Shown here one piece after another: positions 47,020 through 60,581 of a stretch of DNA of 64,000 nucleotides. The translations under genes were made by a program, and so were the position numbers. The notes beneath the pieces are model-generated. The model searched no databases and was not told the DNA's origin. It worked only from the letters and a program-made list of their open reading frames with translations. This DNA is from Verpa conica (Eukaryota; Ascomycota; Pezizomycetes; Pezizales; Morchellaceae). The DNA lies in contig JAUFSD010000006.1 in NCBI GenBank assembly GCA_033030425.1, forward strand, positions 1,116,001 to 1,180,000, in the 5' to 3' direction. How positions within the stretch are numbered: the first letter of the stretch is position 1; each line of letters opens with the position of its first letter.

Positions 47020-50000
47020 TCAACGCCACCAGGGCCCTGGTGGGAAAAGTGCTGTCTGACTCGTTTCTGCTTTCTTGACCTCTACAAAGCCTCTGTTTCT
47101 CTCCATCTCTAGCTGATCCACCGTTGAGTTATTATTATTACTGGCATCCACTATATCCGTCAACACCTGCGCTGTCGGTAGAGTCTGATCGTCCATAGCC
47201 GCAAGAGTGGGGATGCTTCCATCTCCTGCGATGGTATTATCAAGGAAATGTTTCTGTGCCCAGTAGTTTGGTACGGAATCTATAAGTCCATATGAAATAC
47301 CAAAATCACCGCAAAAGTAACGGTAAATTTGGCAGTGGAAAAATAAGCATAAATTCCTTATGTATCAACTTCACCTAGCAATTAGAGCTAGGTAAGAAGT
47401 TTTGCCGAAAGGACGAGAGGTGGGGTATAGAAGAGTTCTGGAAACGATGGTATCAAAACGAAGCAGGACGTGCAAAAAACAAACAAAAAACAAAACAGGT
47501 AGAAGAGGGCACGATTGTGTGGGTATGAATATCCCATAGTTCCCTAATCTAAACAAGGTAGATCGAGATCGAGAATGTCTAATATATAGGTAACAATTAA
47601 ACCATTCATAGATACCTCATCTATAATCTTCTGCATGTTTGTAGATCGAAGGAGACAGGGATGAAGGGAAGAGTATATGCACTAAGATTAATTGTGATGT
47701 GGTCTAGAACCTAACCAGCGATTGTGGAGGGGAAACATATGGAGACCAAATCAAGCTAGCGCTCATGCATGTACCCCTCATCTCAGGTCCCGAAAAAATG
47801 AAAGGGAGAGAGTTGTCTTAAAATGGTAAGGATATTGCTGGTTTTGTAAAAGAAAGATATAGGATGATCGTGATTATAATTATATATGAATAAGGTGGGG
47901 TATACATAATAAGAAATATTTTCGCTACTTACCCTCGTTCACTCCATTTTCAATTCCCCTCACTGCTTCCTCTGCCACGATCCCTGCGGTCCACATCGGA
48001 TCATCTTCGTCAAAACCGCCGTTGATTCCACCTAACATACCACCATATCCACTCATTGCCCTAGTTTTAAATACTAAAGCAGTCTCTAGTCGGCTAATGT
48101 ATTGTGGTGTTTCTCTCTCATCCCCTGGCGGTTGCCAGACGTTAACCTTTAGTTCTGTCGACAAAGGCTTCCCAGTACCATTGACAATGACGGGAGCTTT
48201 TGAGCCCTCAATCACCTTAGATGTTTCTGCAGAACCTGTTTGAGTCTTCAGTTCCTCAGCTTCCTCGAAAGGGTCATTTTCCACTGCGTCATGGCGCCAG
48301 GCAAATCCCATCCATGCCCTCCAGGTTGGATCCTTCCCTAAAATCCAAGGATTGCCGACGACAATTAAACCCTGTTTCGCCCTGGTCATTGCTACACATG
48401 CCCTCCTGTTCTCAAAGACCACACCTAATCCTCTTTCTAGGTCTCCTTCGAGGAACCGCTCCCGGGATCTAGTAGTACAAATGATAACGAACTTGTGCTC
48501 GCTCCCCTGGTAAATCTCGATAGGCCCAACATTGACATCCCTAAGTCCGTAAGTCGATGAACGCAGTGCTTTTCTCAAACGTTTAATTTGTTCTCTGAAC
48601 TGTGCCATAACAGCAATTTCATGAGGCTCGATAAGTCCAGATGACACAAGTTCTTTGGCAGTGTTGCAAACAATCTGAATTTCACGAAGGTTGTAAAAGG
48701 AAACACCCTCTTCATGCCATTCGTCCTGTCCCCCATTGAGACAAAATTTGACCGGTACCCCCCTACGACCCTTCCACCCGGCCCAACCTTCCATGTACTC
48801 TGTATTTGTCGCTTCCGGGACCAAAGTGTCATTATAAAAAAGTGCACTCGGCACAGCTAGAATTGCTGGGTGAGAGCGGTAATTCCTAATTAGGTTTGTA
48901 AATGGAGGACGAAGATATGGCTACACTCAAGTCAGTGAGACAAAAATTGGAATTGCTTTTTTTGAGAATATGATAGCCCTACCAGCAAAGCTTTCTTTCT
49001 CTCAAGGACTCTCTCTGCGCTCCATCCCACTGGGTTCTGTTCGAGCCCGAAACTTTGTCTCGCCAAAGGATGCTGGCTATATATCTCTCTCAGAAAGAGT
49101 CTTTCGAATAAGCTCATATCTAATTGCGGGATTTTACTAGTTGTTCTCGGACCCTGGGTTCTCTCTATCAGCGACTCAAATGATTCCTCAAAAGAAAGAA
49201 AAGAAAAAAAATCCCATTGAAGGAAAGACCCACCAATTGCCTTTGATCTCCTGCCATGACAAAAATCGGCCTATCAACACTCGCTTCTTCCGGTGGTGCC
49301 ACAACAGAAAGCGCAACTGCAACCTCCGGTTCGATGCCTTGTGCCGCTTCATCCAACAAGAGAGCTGTCCAATGAACATTGACACTCTGTCCCTTTTCGA
49401 TTACTCCTCTGTGCCTGCCGTTGTCATCCTTCTCTTCTCCCATTCCCCTCAACGAATCAATCACACCCTTTTCCCACCTCGCCAAATCCCTGTTTGTGCA
49501 CCTGGCTTCCACTAGTATCTCAGCGTCTCTAGTGGAACAGACAATTACCTTGAAACCCATGAGTGTCTTCCATTCCGGAAGAGAAAACATGTCATTGGCT
49601 ATGTAAGAGTATGACAACAACTCCCCTGGTACTTCGGGAAATGTTCGAGCGCTCGACTGTAAACGGAATAGTACTTTTGGGTTCAGGTACGGAATCAAAC
49701 GCTTGGCCAATGTATCTGCCGCTTCATGTGATGGTGCGCAGAGAAGTATATGATGCTTGGGATTAGATGGTGTGAAGATTAGTTGCAATGCTGGATAGGG
49801 AAAAAACCATACCATCCTAGTCAGCCATCGTTATCCGTCCAATAAAAAAAAATGATTGAAGAGGCTGGGATAAAATTTTCTCCTTACTTACCTGCTTCTA
49901 CGATCGTTTTTGTTTTACCGGTTCCTGGAGGGCCCGAGATGAGATATGGGATGTTCCCATAATCTTGCTGGAGGATGGTGTCAACTGCTTTCTGTATATT

Positions 50001-51428
50001 CACTTAGCTTACCATCTTCACCAGAGAAACCCGCCAAAGAGAGGGAAGTGAGCGAAACCCCAAAACACGCGTAAGAAATCTTTTCCCTAAGAAAGTCCAA
50101 TAGGATACAGTTTTTTTATAGCAAAAAGTCACCTTACTATGATACAGGATGACGGCGAACACCCCAACCACACCAAAAAAAGCTAGCCTTACCTGTTGCT
50201 CATAATTCAGCTCTCCGTCAAACCACCTCCGATTAAAGATACCTCTACCCAAGTTCCTCTGCAAAACACCATCCACCTTCTCGGGAAACAACATTCTCCT
50301 TACGAACCCTCCCCTGGTTATATCTGCGCTTACAGCTCCATTAATAATGTTCCCGTTCAGACCATTTATTCCATTAGTCATTTCAGGTCTTCCCCTCGCG
50401 TCGGTGTTTTTCAGCTCAGCTCCAAGGTCTTCAATAGCTCTAGCGGGCCCTGTCCACCTCCTCTCTTGGACACAAAAACAAACATTAAAGCGTCCACTCT
50501 CTATCAGCAAATGGTCCACTCTGAGAACGATGTACCCGACAGTCTTATCTATCCCATAAACGCAAGCATCGTACTGGAAACCGTTGAAGGACCCTGCTCC
50601 CATCGGCATGTAACCCGGGTGTATCCGAACTTGCCTGAGCCTCACGACATCCCCAAGCTGCACCAACGGCGTATTTTCTCGGATTCCAGGAACAACTAGC
50701 CTATACAGGTTCTGTGATGGGTCTTGAGGGTATAGAGGCTCATTAAACATATCGTACTTCCGGAACTCTTTGTGTTGGGCGGCCACTTCATGGGAGAGGA
50801 GATTGGAGAAATGGTCGAAATAAATGGAAGGACTGAGGTCTGCTGATGGGCCAGGAGTAGGCTTTGTGGGTGTAGGAGGGATGACTGGAGGAGGAGGGAG
50901 CACACGGAGAAAGGCTGACCCACAGAATGAAGAGATGAAAGCATGGAATTGAATTGAAGGTGGAGGGAGTGACGAGATGGACACAGCAGGAAGAGTGTTG
51001 ATTACCTGCAAATACTGTGGTATGAATGGGAGGGTATAAACATCTGGATACCATGGTTTTGGTGTGGAAGAGCTTGATGCAGGTTGATGTTGTCCCCCAG
51101 GTGTGAATGATGGCTGTGAGGGATTTGGATGGAAGGCTTGACCAGGGTGGAATATTCCTGGGGAGGGAAGTGCTTGGTGCTGTGGTGGGGGTGGGGGTGG
51201 TTGCTGTTGCTGTTGCTGCTGTTGGACAGGCTGTTGGAAGATGACCGGGGTGGGAAAGACTGGGAGGGCTGCTTTGAGGGTTGCAGCATACGACATTGAA
51301 GTTGGTGGAAGAGAACGAGAGGTATGAGTGTTATGATGGGGAGATGAGAGAGGTGGATATGAACTCTGGGAAACGGGAGGAGGAGGAGGAGGAGGAGGAG
51401 GGTGGAGAGAATGATGAAGATGTGCCAT
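47020..51428 (-). CDS. UPF1-like superfamily 1 RNA/DNA helicase
   Basis: Six exons on minus (51428-50193, 49991-49892, 49790-49234, 49153-48983, 48920-47933, 47279-47020) give 1103 aa. Residues 1-135 are Pro/Gln-rich and probably disordered (PPPPPPPPP, QQQQQQQ). The helicase core has Walker A GPPGTGKTKT at 432-441, motif Ia CAPSHEAADTLAKR, Walker B DEAA at 582-585, motif III GDQRQLGPR, motif IV RNYRSHPAIL, motif V IYQGSEHKFVII and motif VI CVAMTRAKQGLIVVGN. This is the UPF1/SMG-2-like SF1B set, found in proteins of RNA surveillance and silencing; the specific role is unknown. The UPF1 Cys/His domain is absent. The last exon follows an unusually long 653 bp intron but joins in phase; ending instead near 47925 is the alternative. 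Confidence 0.85.
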
Positions 51429-52918
51429 TTTCAATGGATCCCACTTGATTGATTCTGATGGGCTCTGATGAGTTTTGATGGGACCTTTCCCTATATATCT
51501 CGATTCATCCGCTGATAACGGAGGGGAGAAACAGATGAGGGGAGACCAGGGAAAAGAAAATTAAGGCAGACGAGGAACAAGAATAGCAGCGAATGAATGA
51601 AGCATCCGTCGTTGTCGTCGTCGTCGCCGACTTGTCGTGACTGGACCAACAGCGGCGGAGAACGCCTTACTAGGACCACCTCTAACGACTATGCTATCGG
51701 CTGGCTACGGGGATGCTCTGTGTGTGCGGGCGAGACACTCGAGCTCGAAACTAGCCTAGCCGCAAAGACCGCGCTGACCTGACGGGGTCGACAGAGGGGC
51801 CCGGGACACCGCAAGCCTGTTCATCAGTGGCCCGCTTCTAAGGTGGTGGAGAGAAGGGGTTGCCGGTGGATTTATACGGCACTTGGACCAGGGAGCAAGC
51901 GAGTCAAGCCAAAGAAACCCCCCCCTCCGAGCTTTAGTTTGTGGGGCTAGGAGCTTAAAAAGCTTGTCTCCTGACTTTGGCTGTTGCGAACACAGCCGGG
52001 TAACTTCTCTTGGGCAGCTTCTTGCGTCCGCTCTGTTAATCTAGAGCTTCGGACGACAAGCATATAATATGGTCCTTATAGGGAGTTTCCAAGGTAAATC
52101 CTGGCATCTTATGGAGAAAAACGAAGAATCTTACAATATCATCCCCGTTTTGGTGTCATGCAGACTACGGTACGACAGTTAGCAACGGTACGGTATTCTG
52201 ATTGTATTGGTTGAATGTAAATGACCATCTTCGCATCAAAGCACATCAAATTTCAGCCAATCCGCGCAGTTGCCTCCAATTCAATACCCATCTTAAAATT
52301 CTGCAAGTTTCAAGATAGACGGACTAAAGCACACAAACCAATCAATCTGGAGCTCAAGAATCTATACTGCTTTTGTTAAGAGTGGTGTGGGTCGGGAGTT
52401 AGAGGACTTGGAATCTCATGCAGGTCTTGGCTTTTTTGACCATTGTCGCAGTAAAGCCTCACTAACGCGATTATATTTCCCCAGTTTGAAAGTACATTTA
52501 GTTGATATCTTGGGACCTCACATACTTGTAGCTACTATCGGGTGACTTCGGTAGTTTTTGGTGTGATTTTGGTTATAGACTGGTAAAGTATCAATATACA
52601 CACGTATTGAGGTCACGTGAAAAAATCAATTTAAAAAAATTCGATTAATAACTCCTACTCACTGAATATATATAAAATCTAAATAACCCAAAACAGAAAA
52701 CTATACTAAAATGAGAGATAAGGTATACGCCATGAAATCAAAAAAAGAACAGCTATGACACGAATGTGTATGGAAAAAGATACAAAAATTTGTGAAAAGA
52801 AAAACCCTCCCTTAAAAATAAATGAAGCAATAAATGAAGCTAGTAGTGGAAAAGGAACTGCCATATAATCCAGTACGTATCTCTGCCAAGACCGCATCTT
52901 TGCAGTGACTTTGACCTT
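51429..52918. other. 1.5 kb region between helicase start and trehalase stop
   Basis: It contains the helicase promoter and the 3' flank of the trehalase gene. No ORF shows family features. From 52600 it is AT-rich. Confidence 0.5.
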
Positions 52919-55891
52919 CTAGGGAGGGGTACCGAAGAACAAAGGCTCTGTAGGACTCTCTCTAGGGCTGCCTGGGGGACTGGCACCCCATTTAACGAGG
53001 AGAAGTTCCCTCTCGGCATCTGTAGCAGAAAAGAAATCGGAAGGTGCTACACAAGCACCAAGAGCACGTCTCATATGAGAGTTGATGATTGTGAGTCCAA
53101 GCTGGTAAGAAGCATTTACCCAACCAAACCTATACATTTGTCATAGATTAGTACTGGGAAAATGTGGGGTTAGTGGACTACATACCCCTCACGCGCGACA
53201 CCCCTAAAATCCAACCCTTGATTTCCATATTCTGCATCAACACGATGCGGATCAATAGGGCGAGTGACATCATATTTCTCCACAACTACACCATTATAAT
53301 CTACGAAGGCTTTGGTAATCATGTAAAGCCAGCGGTATGCAAGACGTTCTGCCTCTTCCTGGTATCCGTAGCGCTCGAGACCGACCCAGGCAAGAATTTG
53401 TTGGGGAGCCCACCCACTATAATACCAAAGTATTAGTAATTTCTCAAGTGATATCTATGAGTCAAGGAATGAGAACATACTAAGGATAATCCCATTGCCT
53501 ATTGGGTCTGTCAAGACCAATTCGACCCCTACTCTTCTCGGTACCACTCACCAAGCCCCCATGTTCCTCAAATAACTTCATTGCGGTTTCGACCATTTTG
53601 GTTGCTTGCTTCGGAGAACTAACCCCTGCCCACATCGCCCAAAATGTAGTGGCAGACTCATACTTAATCTGTTTTTTCTTAATCGTGTCGTAATCAAAAT
53701 ACATGCCCTTTTCTTCATTCCACAAGTACCTATCAATCAACATCTTGCGTCTCTTGGCCCTGCGCTCCCAAGCACCAGATGTATGGACCGATCCAGCTGC
53801 AAGATCTGGGTGTCCCTTGACCGAGAACTCTTTTGGAATGACTAAACGACCACCAAAATGAGATTCAATCATCTTGGCAATATCAGTTTCGTACTTGTAT
53901 AATAATGAGTTAAGGTCGATCGTAGCCAAATTTGCACAGATACCCTCAAGACGGTAGCTCGTGTCGTGGCCAGATTCACGAACAGCACGATCATGAAGGA
54001 AGTATTCATCTAAAGCTGGTTCTTTAATGACACCATCATTATACGCGACAATAAAATCTTCAATCGACATCCCATGCTTCTTGGCATAAGGCCCAAGGTG
54101 AGAGTCAAAATGGCTAGGTTCTGTCTCAGGGGGAACTCCAAGACCGTCAGGGCGATACCTGCTTAACCCGGTAATTGGGTCTAGGCGAGGCTCAGATACC
54201 CATACCGTGAAGTACTCTTTTATAGCTGCAAGGAATGAGGTCTTGAGAAACTCGAGAGCTCCCTCTTCGTGGCGAATCTTTTTGAACACACGAAGTGTCA
54301 TGTCTGTTAGAAATGGGGGCTGTGAGCGTGAAAGGTAGTATGAGCGATTCGCGTTGAGAATTTTGCCATAGTGCTCGATTTCGAAACAAAAGTTGATGAC
54401 CATGGCTTTTGCAAGATCAGTACGGTCATCAATTAGAAGACCTAGAGCGATCATGTAACTATCCCAGCCTGTCCACGAAATGATTAGAATCAGATAAATA
54501 ATTGAAACAGGTATGGGGAGCTACCGTATAGTTCATTGAACCTGCCTCCGGGGACGACAAATGGCCAACCCCTCAAGTCCTCATTGCCATTAGCATCAAC
54601 GTACTTCTCCATAGCTAATGCAAGCAAACCCGGCTTATCGTTGATGCCTATAAGTGAACTGGTTAGAGAAGATGCCCATTGGCGTTACTCAGGGTCTACA
54701 TTTACAAGTAGGCACTTACTCTTTGTATACTCTGCCGTAATCTCTTCTGGCAATTCTACAACATCCAGATCTAGCTCTGGTTGCTCTTTAGCTATCTTTT
54801 GGTAATATTTTAGCTGTTCTGGAGCCCCTCTAGGAACGTAAATCCTCGGCCTAGGATCCTTCATTCTTTCGGCTTTAGGGTCCTTAGCGACAATATCAAT
54901 CACACTTCCGTCAATTCTCCTTGTCAAACCATCCCAGAAACTATGTTTAATCAACCGGCGGAGGCGGGCAACTGGGTTCTCATTTAAACGGGCCTCATCG
55001 AGTACGATATGTTTACGCCCATAATCAATTGCTAGCGTAAGCTCTTGTAGTAGGTTCGATAGCATATACGTCCCACGAACTTGGCTATGATTATAACCGT
55101 TGGAATTTGCAGTTCCCAACGAAAGTACCTGCCTAAAATTAGATCAAGTTCTTTATACGGTTAACAGGGAGGGCTTGTACCTTAGGTCCACCATCCTCAA
55201 TTGTGATTTGGAAGTTACCATCGGTATCTTCAGAGGCAAGCAGACTTCTATAAGTAGATTCGACATTTATTAGAAATTTTCTTGGGTTGTGCGCATTGTA
55301 GTCATCTAAAGTAGCCAGATTCATCCATTAACACTAGTCCGAAACATCTAGGCCTTACAATAACAGGCCAAACACTTCAAGAAGCCCTAGATAGAATTGC
55401 TTACCAGCGGAAGATCTACGAACTGGCTTCGTCAATGGAAGTGCCAAATTGCCAGAGGTAGGAGCCAAAGTGTGTTTATCATAGGTCTGTTTCACGCAGG
55501 AGGGGGTGCCCAATGTCAGTCGTAGCTCTGATGAGACATGTAAGACCCGCAAATATTCAGGGGATGAGAGTAGTGAGCAATTGCACAATGGCTCCCTGAA
55601 GCAGAATTCCCTTAGGCCAAAGGTCTCGGGAGACCATGAGGCTCCGGGGGAGTCTATTTTACAAAGACAAAGCTTTTCCCGAGCTTCACTCTCCTGATGA
55701 AAGGTACAATATTTATGGATATGTAAAGGAAGAGACACCGGACTTACTGCAGACAAGGTCCTAGGTCTCCCACCAACAGGATCGAGATTTCGCTCTCCAT
55801 AGTAAATATGGGGAGCAGAGTAAGGGTCATGGTCCTCGTCATGATGCTTAGGCCAGTCTTTCCCGACACCGTTACCAGGGACAGTAGACAT
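52919..55891 (-). CDS. nth1: Neutral trehalase
   Basis: Eight exons on minus (55891-55748, 55486-55405, 55305-55181, 55128-54720, 54647-54525, 54468-53481, 53416-53186, 53129-52919) give 770 aa, near the fungal norm. It hydrolyses cytosolic trehalose to two glucoses (GH37). Signatures are [14 protein letters not shown] and QWDYPYGWAP; both are split by introns and restored by splicing. The N-terminus holds [12 protein letters not shown], a PKA-type site RRSS at 71-74 and a calcium loop D-T-D-G-N-F-Q at 102-108 ending in D113, as in yeast Nth1, which is activated by PKA, 14-3-3 and Ca2+. The first acceptor was set at 55487 (GACTGAC branch, AACAG). An alternative acceptor at 55694 would insert 69 residues, unusually Cys-rich for this disordered region. 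Confidence 0.93.
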
Positions 55892-56698
55892 GATGGCTAG
55901 ATATTACTTCCTTCGAGGAGATAGAGATGTGTAGAGATGGGTGATGCTTCAGATTCTTTAGCCCACTTATAACGGTGGCGATGGGTCACAGAATAAATTT
56001 AGAAGATGATAGTATGATCTAGTGAAGGGATGAAAGGTGTTGGTGATCCAAAGACTAGTAGAGAAGAGAAGAAGGAAGAGGGGAGGTAATGTGGGCAAAC
56101 TTCTTTGCTACTTGTTTGTTGGTGGTGTAGTGCTCGTCGGTTGGTTCTTGGTGGGTTTGTGCTGTTCTGCTCTGCTGTTACGATTACGAAGTGGGCACGA
56201 AGGGACAAAGGCAGATGTGATATGGACTCGGGAGGGATGGAGGGAGCTAAGAAACCCGGCACAGCTATGACGAAGGCCCAAACAGGGATGGCTGCAGACC
56301 CGCAATGCAATGCTCTGCACAACACACAGCCTGCAGGCGTGATACGTAAAAAAAAAAGAAGGTGAAAAAGTATACGGAGAAAATAAATAAAAGTTTTTAA
56401 TCCGGAAGAACCGGTGCCACGGGTATCACGATAAGGTTTTTTACATGCCACCAGCACCGGCTATCATATGCGTCGAAAGTTACTGGGATTACCCGCAGCC
56501 AGTCTAGTTGAATACTTTGTCGGGCCTTTAGGTCCTTTTTTTATAATTTATATATACACACATGTATTCCTAATGTTCAAAAACTTTATGCTTATGCTTA
56601 TGACCCCATTCAGTATCCAAAAAAACCCGTTACACAAACCCCTGTCTTGAACCTGGGAAACGGGTAATTTCCCGACTTAAGGAAACAAAATACGGCAT

Positions 56699-57322
56699 AT
56701 GCCACCCCACATTTTGGAGCCGCAACTTGACTATAGCATCCCACGCAAACATTTGTTTTCCGTTACTCTCCCCACGCAATGGCAAACATCTAGTAGCGTG
56801 GTAACCACGCCCCGCTTCCTTAAAAACAGCTTTTCTCCTCTACTTTTGCCAACCGTTTTCCATGGATTTATCTATATCGTCGGCCTCGAAATTGTGTTGC
56901 TCATCTCCCCTAAGAAATTACCTACCATAACCGATTCCCTGAGACTCGATTTGTATGTGGAACAGTCAGGTGAATCTGTGGAAATTCAAACAACTTCTCG
57001 TGAAGCTTCACACAACATATCTAAACCGCATCGGGCTTCCAAGAGTAGCTCAGGTTCCCAACTGCAAGACACCGTGGGGGCGGCCAATCTTAGGGGTTTC
57101 GAAGCATGTAAAACACACCTGGTGAGAGGCACCGTGAGCAGTGCTGGTACTATAACAGCGCACATGACCATAATCATTTCCTTTTCCAGGTATTTTGGCA
57201 CTATTTCTATGTACTTCCCACTCCCAGGGTCAATACCCACCCGTCCAGAAAAGAATTACAAACTGCTTGTCTTTGAATCGCTAAATAGCCTGCATCTAGG
57301 CCAATTTTTTCCCCTGCCGTAA
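56699..57322 (+). CDS. Hypothetical ORF of 207 codons
   Basis: A single ATG-started open frame of 207 codons in an otherwise gene-poor stretch. It shows a short hydrophobic segment (FHGFIYIVGLEIVLLI) and a Ser/Gln-rich middle. I do not recognise it, and the antisense strand is also open over 56986-57240 and 57256-57480. No intron signals extend it convincingly. It may be chance or a relic. Confidence 0.2.
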   Translation: MPPHILEPQLDYSIPRKHLFSVTLPTQWQTSSSVVTTPRFLKNSFSPLLLPTVFHGFIYIVGLEIVLLISPKKLPTITDSLRLDLYVEQSGESVEIQTTSREASHNISKPHRASKSSSGSQLQDTVGAANLRGFEACKTHLVRGTVSSAGTITAHMTIIISFSRYFGTISMYFPLPGSIPTRPEKNYKLLVFESLNSLHLGQFFPLP

Positions 57323-58834
57323 CCATTGGTAGGCACACGAGTAGTGATGGCCTTTACTCCTTCTAAAACGATAGACGTACAAAAAGAAACACGGGGGTCG
57401 CGGCCCACGAAGCTTACTCGATAGATTCTTACCCCGCAGCGGTGATCTACACTTTCAGCTGTCTGAACTCCATGTGTCATTCGATTTCCTTCTACGCAAC
57501 ATAAGCCGCAGAAGCGAGCCTCTCAAAAACAACGCGACAGCGGTATTGACTGTTACTTCCGAACTAGCGCTCACGATGTTTTTTTGTTTACCAACCTTAT
57601 CAAATCCCGCCACCTCCTCTTTTGAAAACAACACTGTAAGGCGTTAAACAAGCGAGAGGTGCGGGGAAGGGAAGGGAACGAATGAAATAAAAAACGTACA
57701 CTATATAAGATCGTGACAATCTACTCCGGCTATATTATGGGAGAACACCTCCTTCAAATGGCTTTACACTTTCGTCTCAGATTGGCCCCAAATAAATCGG
57801 CGTGTAGGACGGTTCAATTGGAGACTTCGTTTTAAACCGGCCTAAAAACAGATACAAGCATTGGCTGTAAGATTCATTCCGTAATAAAACAATAAGTTTC
57901 ATCAGCTCCCCCAATTAACGTTTTCTTTAGCAACATTATAGTAGGTTAGAAAATAATTATACTTCCTAATCAAGAAAAAAACATAGAACCACTACGCGAC
58001 AGCACCACCCTCCTCTAGAAAAAAGCATTAACTATATATATAAATTTCCTATAACAATTATATCTTAAACTACAGGCTAGCTAGGCCCTCCTCGGTACGG
58101 TGACAAAAACTTACTAGCTGGCTTAAGGCGTACAGCTACGGCCATTCTTTATCGTTTTGAGTGGTTTATACTGTATTAGAAAGAAAATACTTGCGTTATT
58201 TCAAGCGACCTCGTTCAGACGATGATTTAAGCTTTTACGTGGACAGCTGCATACCATGACTAAGGCTTAACAATAGTTAAGCTTGGTGTGGGCATCAAGT
58301 TGTCTTAAGCTACTTCTAGTCAGACAATTGGTGAAGGGTGGAGTTAATCGAAGACATAAATTTATCTGCCGATTGGAGGGCCTAGTCTTGCCACCGGACC
58401 TAAATTATAGTTTCTAATCTGCCGTAATATCTTGACTTGCGTGGAAGTGCAACGCAGCCGACCGGCCTCCTATATGCATCCTGACTCAAAACACGTGCAG
58501 ATATATCAATACGTATAATTTTAGGAACTTTGCTTATATGCCTACAAGTGGTTGGTTCAATGTAATAGATGGGACACTTACCTGCATTGATACTTATCTC
58601 ATGTTTGTAGAGGCCGACGATTTATAATTACACTAGGGATTTAAATGCTAATTAGTTACAGGGGAGGTACGATTTAGGCGTCTAGTTCCTTTTATGAATT
58701 TAATTATCACTTAAAGTTAACCTATAGGTGAATTTTCTATTGTAGATATGCTTATAGTTAGTGTACTTAATAAGAATCCTATTTATCAAGGTAGCAATTT
58801 AGCTAGTGTGTATCCTAGCAAGGTGTTAAGAAAC

Positions 58835-59025
58835 TACATGTAGGCTACAGGCTAAAGGATCGAGTAGGCCGGGGTATCGGCCTGTATATTATAGTTACAT
58901 GTAATCATAAAAATAAGTGAAATTAATATCTATGGCCCTACTATCGCAGACTGAAATATTTATAGTTAAAGAGACATTTTATGCTTACTACACTGGCAAA
59001 AGGTAAATACATGTAAGTACATGTA
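58835..59025. repeat. Cluster of TACATGTA palindromes
   Basis: The 8 bp palindrome TACATGTA occurs at 58835-58842, 58896-58903, 59008-59015 and 59018-59025, far above chance expectation for an octamer. No gene is nearby. It might mark the ends or subterminal repeats of a degraded element, or be a binding site. Confidence 0.4.
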
Positions 59026-60581
59026 TAAAACGGCTTGTCTTATAAAGTTTCAAAGCACCTCATTAGCAGCTAAGCCTACTCAATAAGAAGTAGCTCAGGG
59101 CCGGGGGATAACGGGTGATACTTTATGGATCAGGTTATCAGATTAATATAGCAGAATACTAATGACGTTGATACTCCGATAAACAACTTTCGACCTTGGA
59201 AGGGCGGTACAGAAAATCTTCCGTTATCTGGTTTGACGTGACGCTAATCAAGAATTTTGAACAAGGATCACCAGTGCCAAGAAGATCGACGCCAGGGAAA
59301 CTGACGCTGATACCGGCCCCGTGTAGCCGGGTGCAATTGACAGATTGAACGCCTTCCCGTAGCGGTCGGAAGTGCTCCAGGGTAGTTTATAAGCCCAGGC
59401 ACCATGAGGTAATGGATTTTACTGACGTGTAATACAAGATCTGGCAAGGTTTTGCTTGGATCTAGACTAAACATATCTGTTTTCTAATAAAAGCCCTACG
59501 TATTCTACAACGGACAGTACTCCGAACGTGAACTAACAATGAAAATTACTTCTAGAATACGAAGTACTACAGTACCAAAAAGAGGGGTGGGATCAGTACG
59601 GTTCTCCGGCCAATACGCTAGCGATATGGGAGAAATACGGTATTGGTACAGTAATATACCTCAATTACTGATCTAATCCGGTATTTGCAACTAAATTCCA
59701 TAGTGCTATGGCAGTAAATTCACCCTGTTTTTTCATACTGTATGTATGTTAATCTCGAGGTGATGTCCTCCCTCTATGTGTGGTGTTCGTAACATTTTTA
59801 ATATCGATCCATGCCGCATATTTATATAGATCTATAAACTTTCTAGTAGCACTGTAGTGGTCTAATTATTATCTCGTTTATCTAAATAAAAAGATACATG
59901 TAGTATAAATGATAAGCTCCGGCTACCGTAAGAGGTTTCTAGGTTCATATGTAGTTAAGTTACAGAGGATAACTGAATCGGCTCAATCACCCTCTCTATA
60001 TATATAGTTCTGCACATACATGCGAATATTGTAAAGAACTTCAGAGTTAATATTACGAGAGAGAAGATAAGTTAATTTTCAGATACTATAGGAAAGGGAT
60101 CGGAAGATACTGGTATGAATCTTGTCTCGCGCTAATTCTCCGAGGCGGTAGAATAAATTAAGATCTACATCGCCGCGGAAAGGTTCCGAGGGCTAATGTC
60201 CTATATTTCTATAGCTCAAACTGCAGTAGTTTATTCCAGATCAAGTTTTCAGCTCCTATTGAGTTACAAGTATATATCTAGGTCGTCGGTAATGTATCAC
60301 AGGTTATCACTCGATTTTTTGAAGCTAGCGAGATTTAAACGATAGAAGGCCTGAGTAAGAGGGAAGACTGTAAACTTGCTGCCCTTAAAATCTGAAAGAT
60401 TACCTAGGAATAATCAATAGGTATGCGTATCGTAAATACCTCTGTTTCCTTATCGGGGGAGTATAAGCCCTAACCCACAAAAGACTTGGCATCCCACTTC
60501 ACGCGTGCAGTCGATAAACAATGCTAGTCTCCTGTTATACACCGTCTCCCCGCGCCGAATATTTCCATCACACAATCTTCA

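Larger units (their letters stand above)
55892..60581. other. 4.7 kb gene-poor AT-rich stretch
   Basis: It starts with the trehalase promoter. A frame at 56699-57322 is listed separately. From 57500 on, only short AT-rich frames exist. Four copies of the palindrome TACATGTA lie within 191 bp (58835-59025), with one more at 59895-59902. Facing repeats of CCAATAC/GTATTGG at about 59612-59645 could form a hairpin. No transposon coding sequence is recognised. Confidence 0.45.

Noticed and set aside
49141..49766. Plus-strand frames over the helicase
   Set aside because: They are antisense to the conserved helicase exon with Walker B and lack any signature.
55999..56457. 152-codon hydrophobic frame on minus upstream of trehalase
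   Set aside because: Lies in the promoter/leader region; composition driven by CT-rich and T-rich sequence, with no conserved features.
56986..57480. Two minus-strand frames that might be one frameshifted gene
   Set aside because: They overlap the plus-strand ORF 56699-57322, show no recognised domain and lack splice signals in phase.
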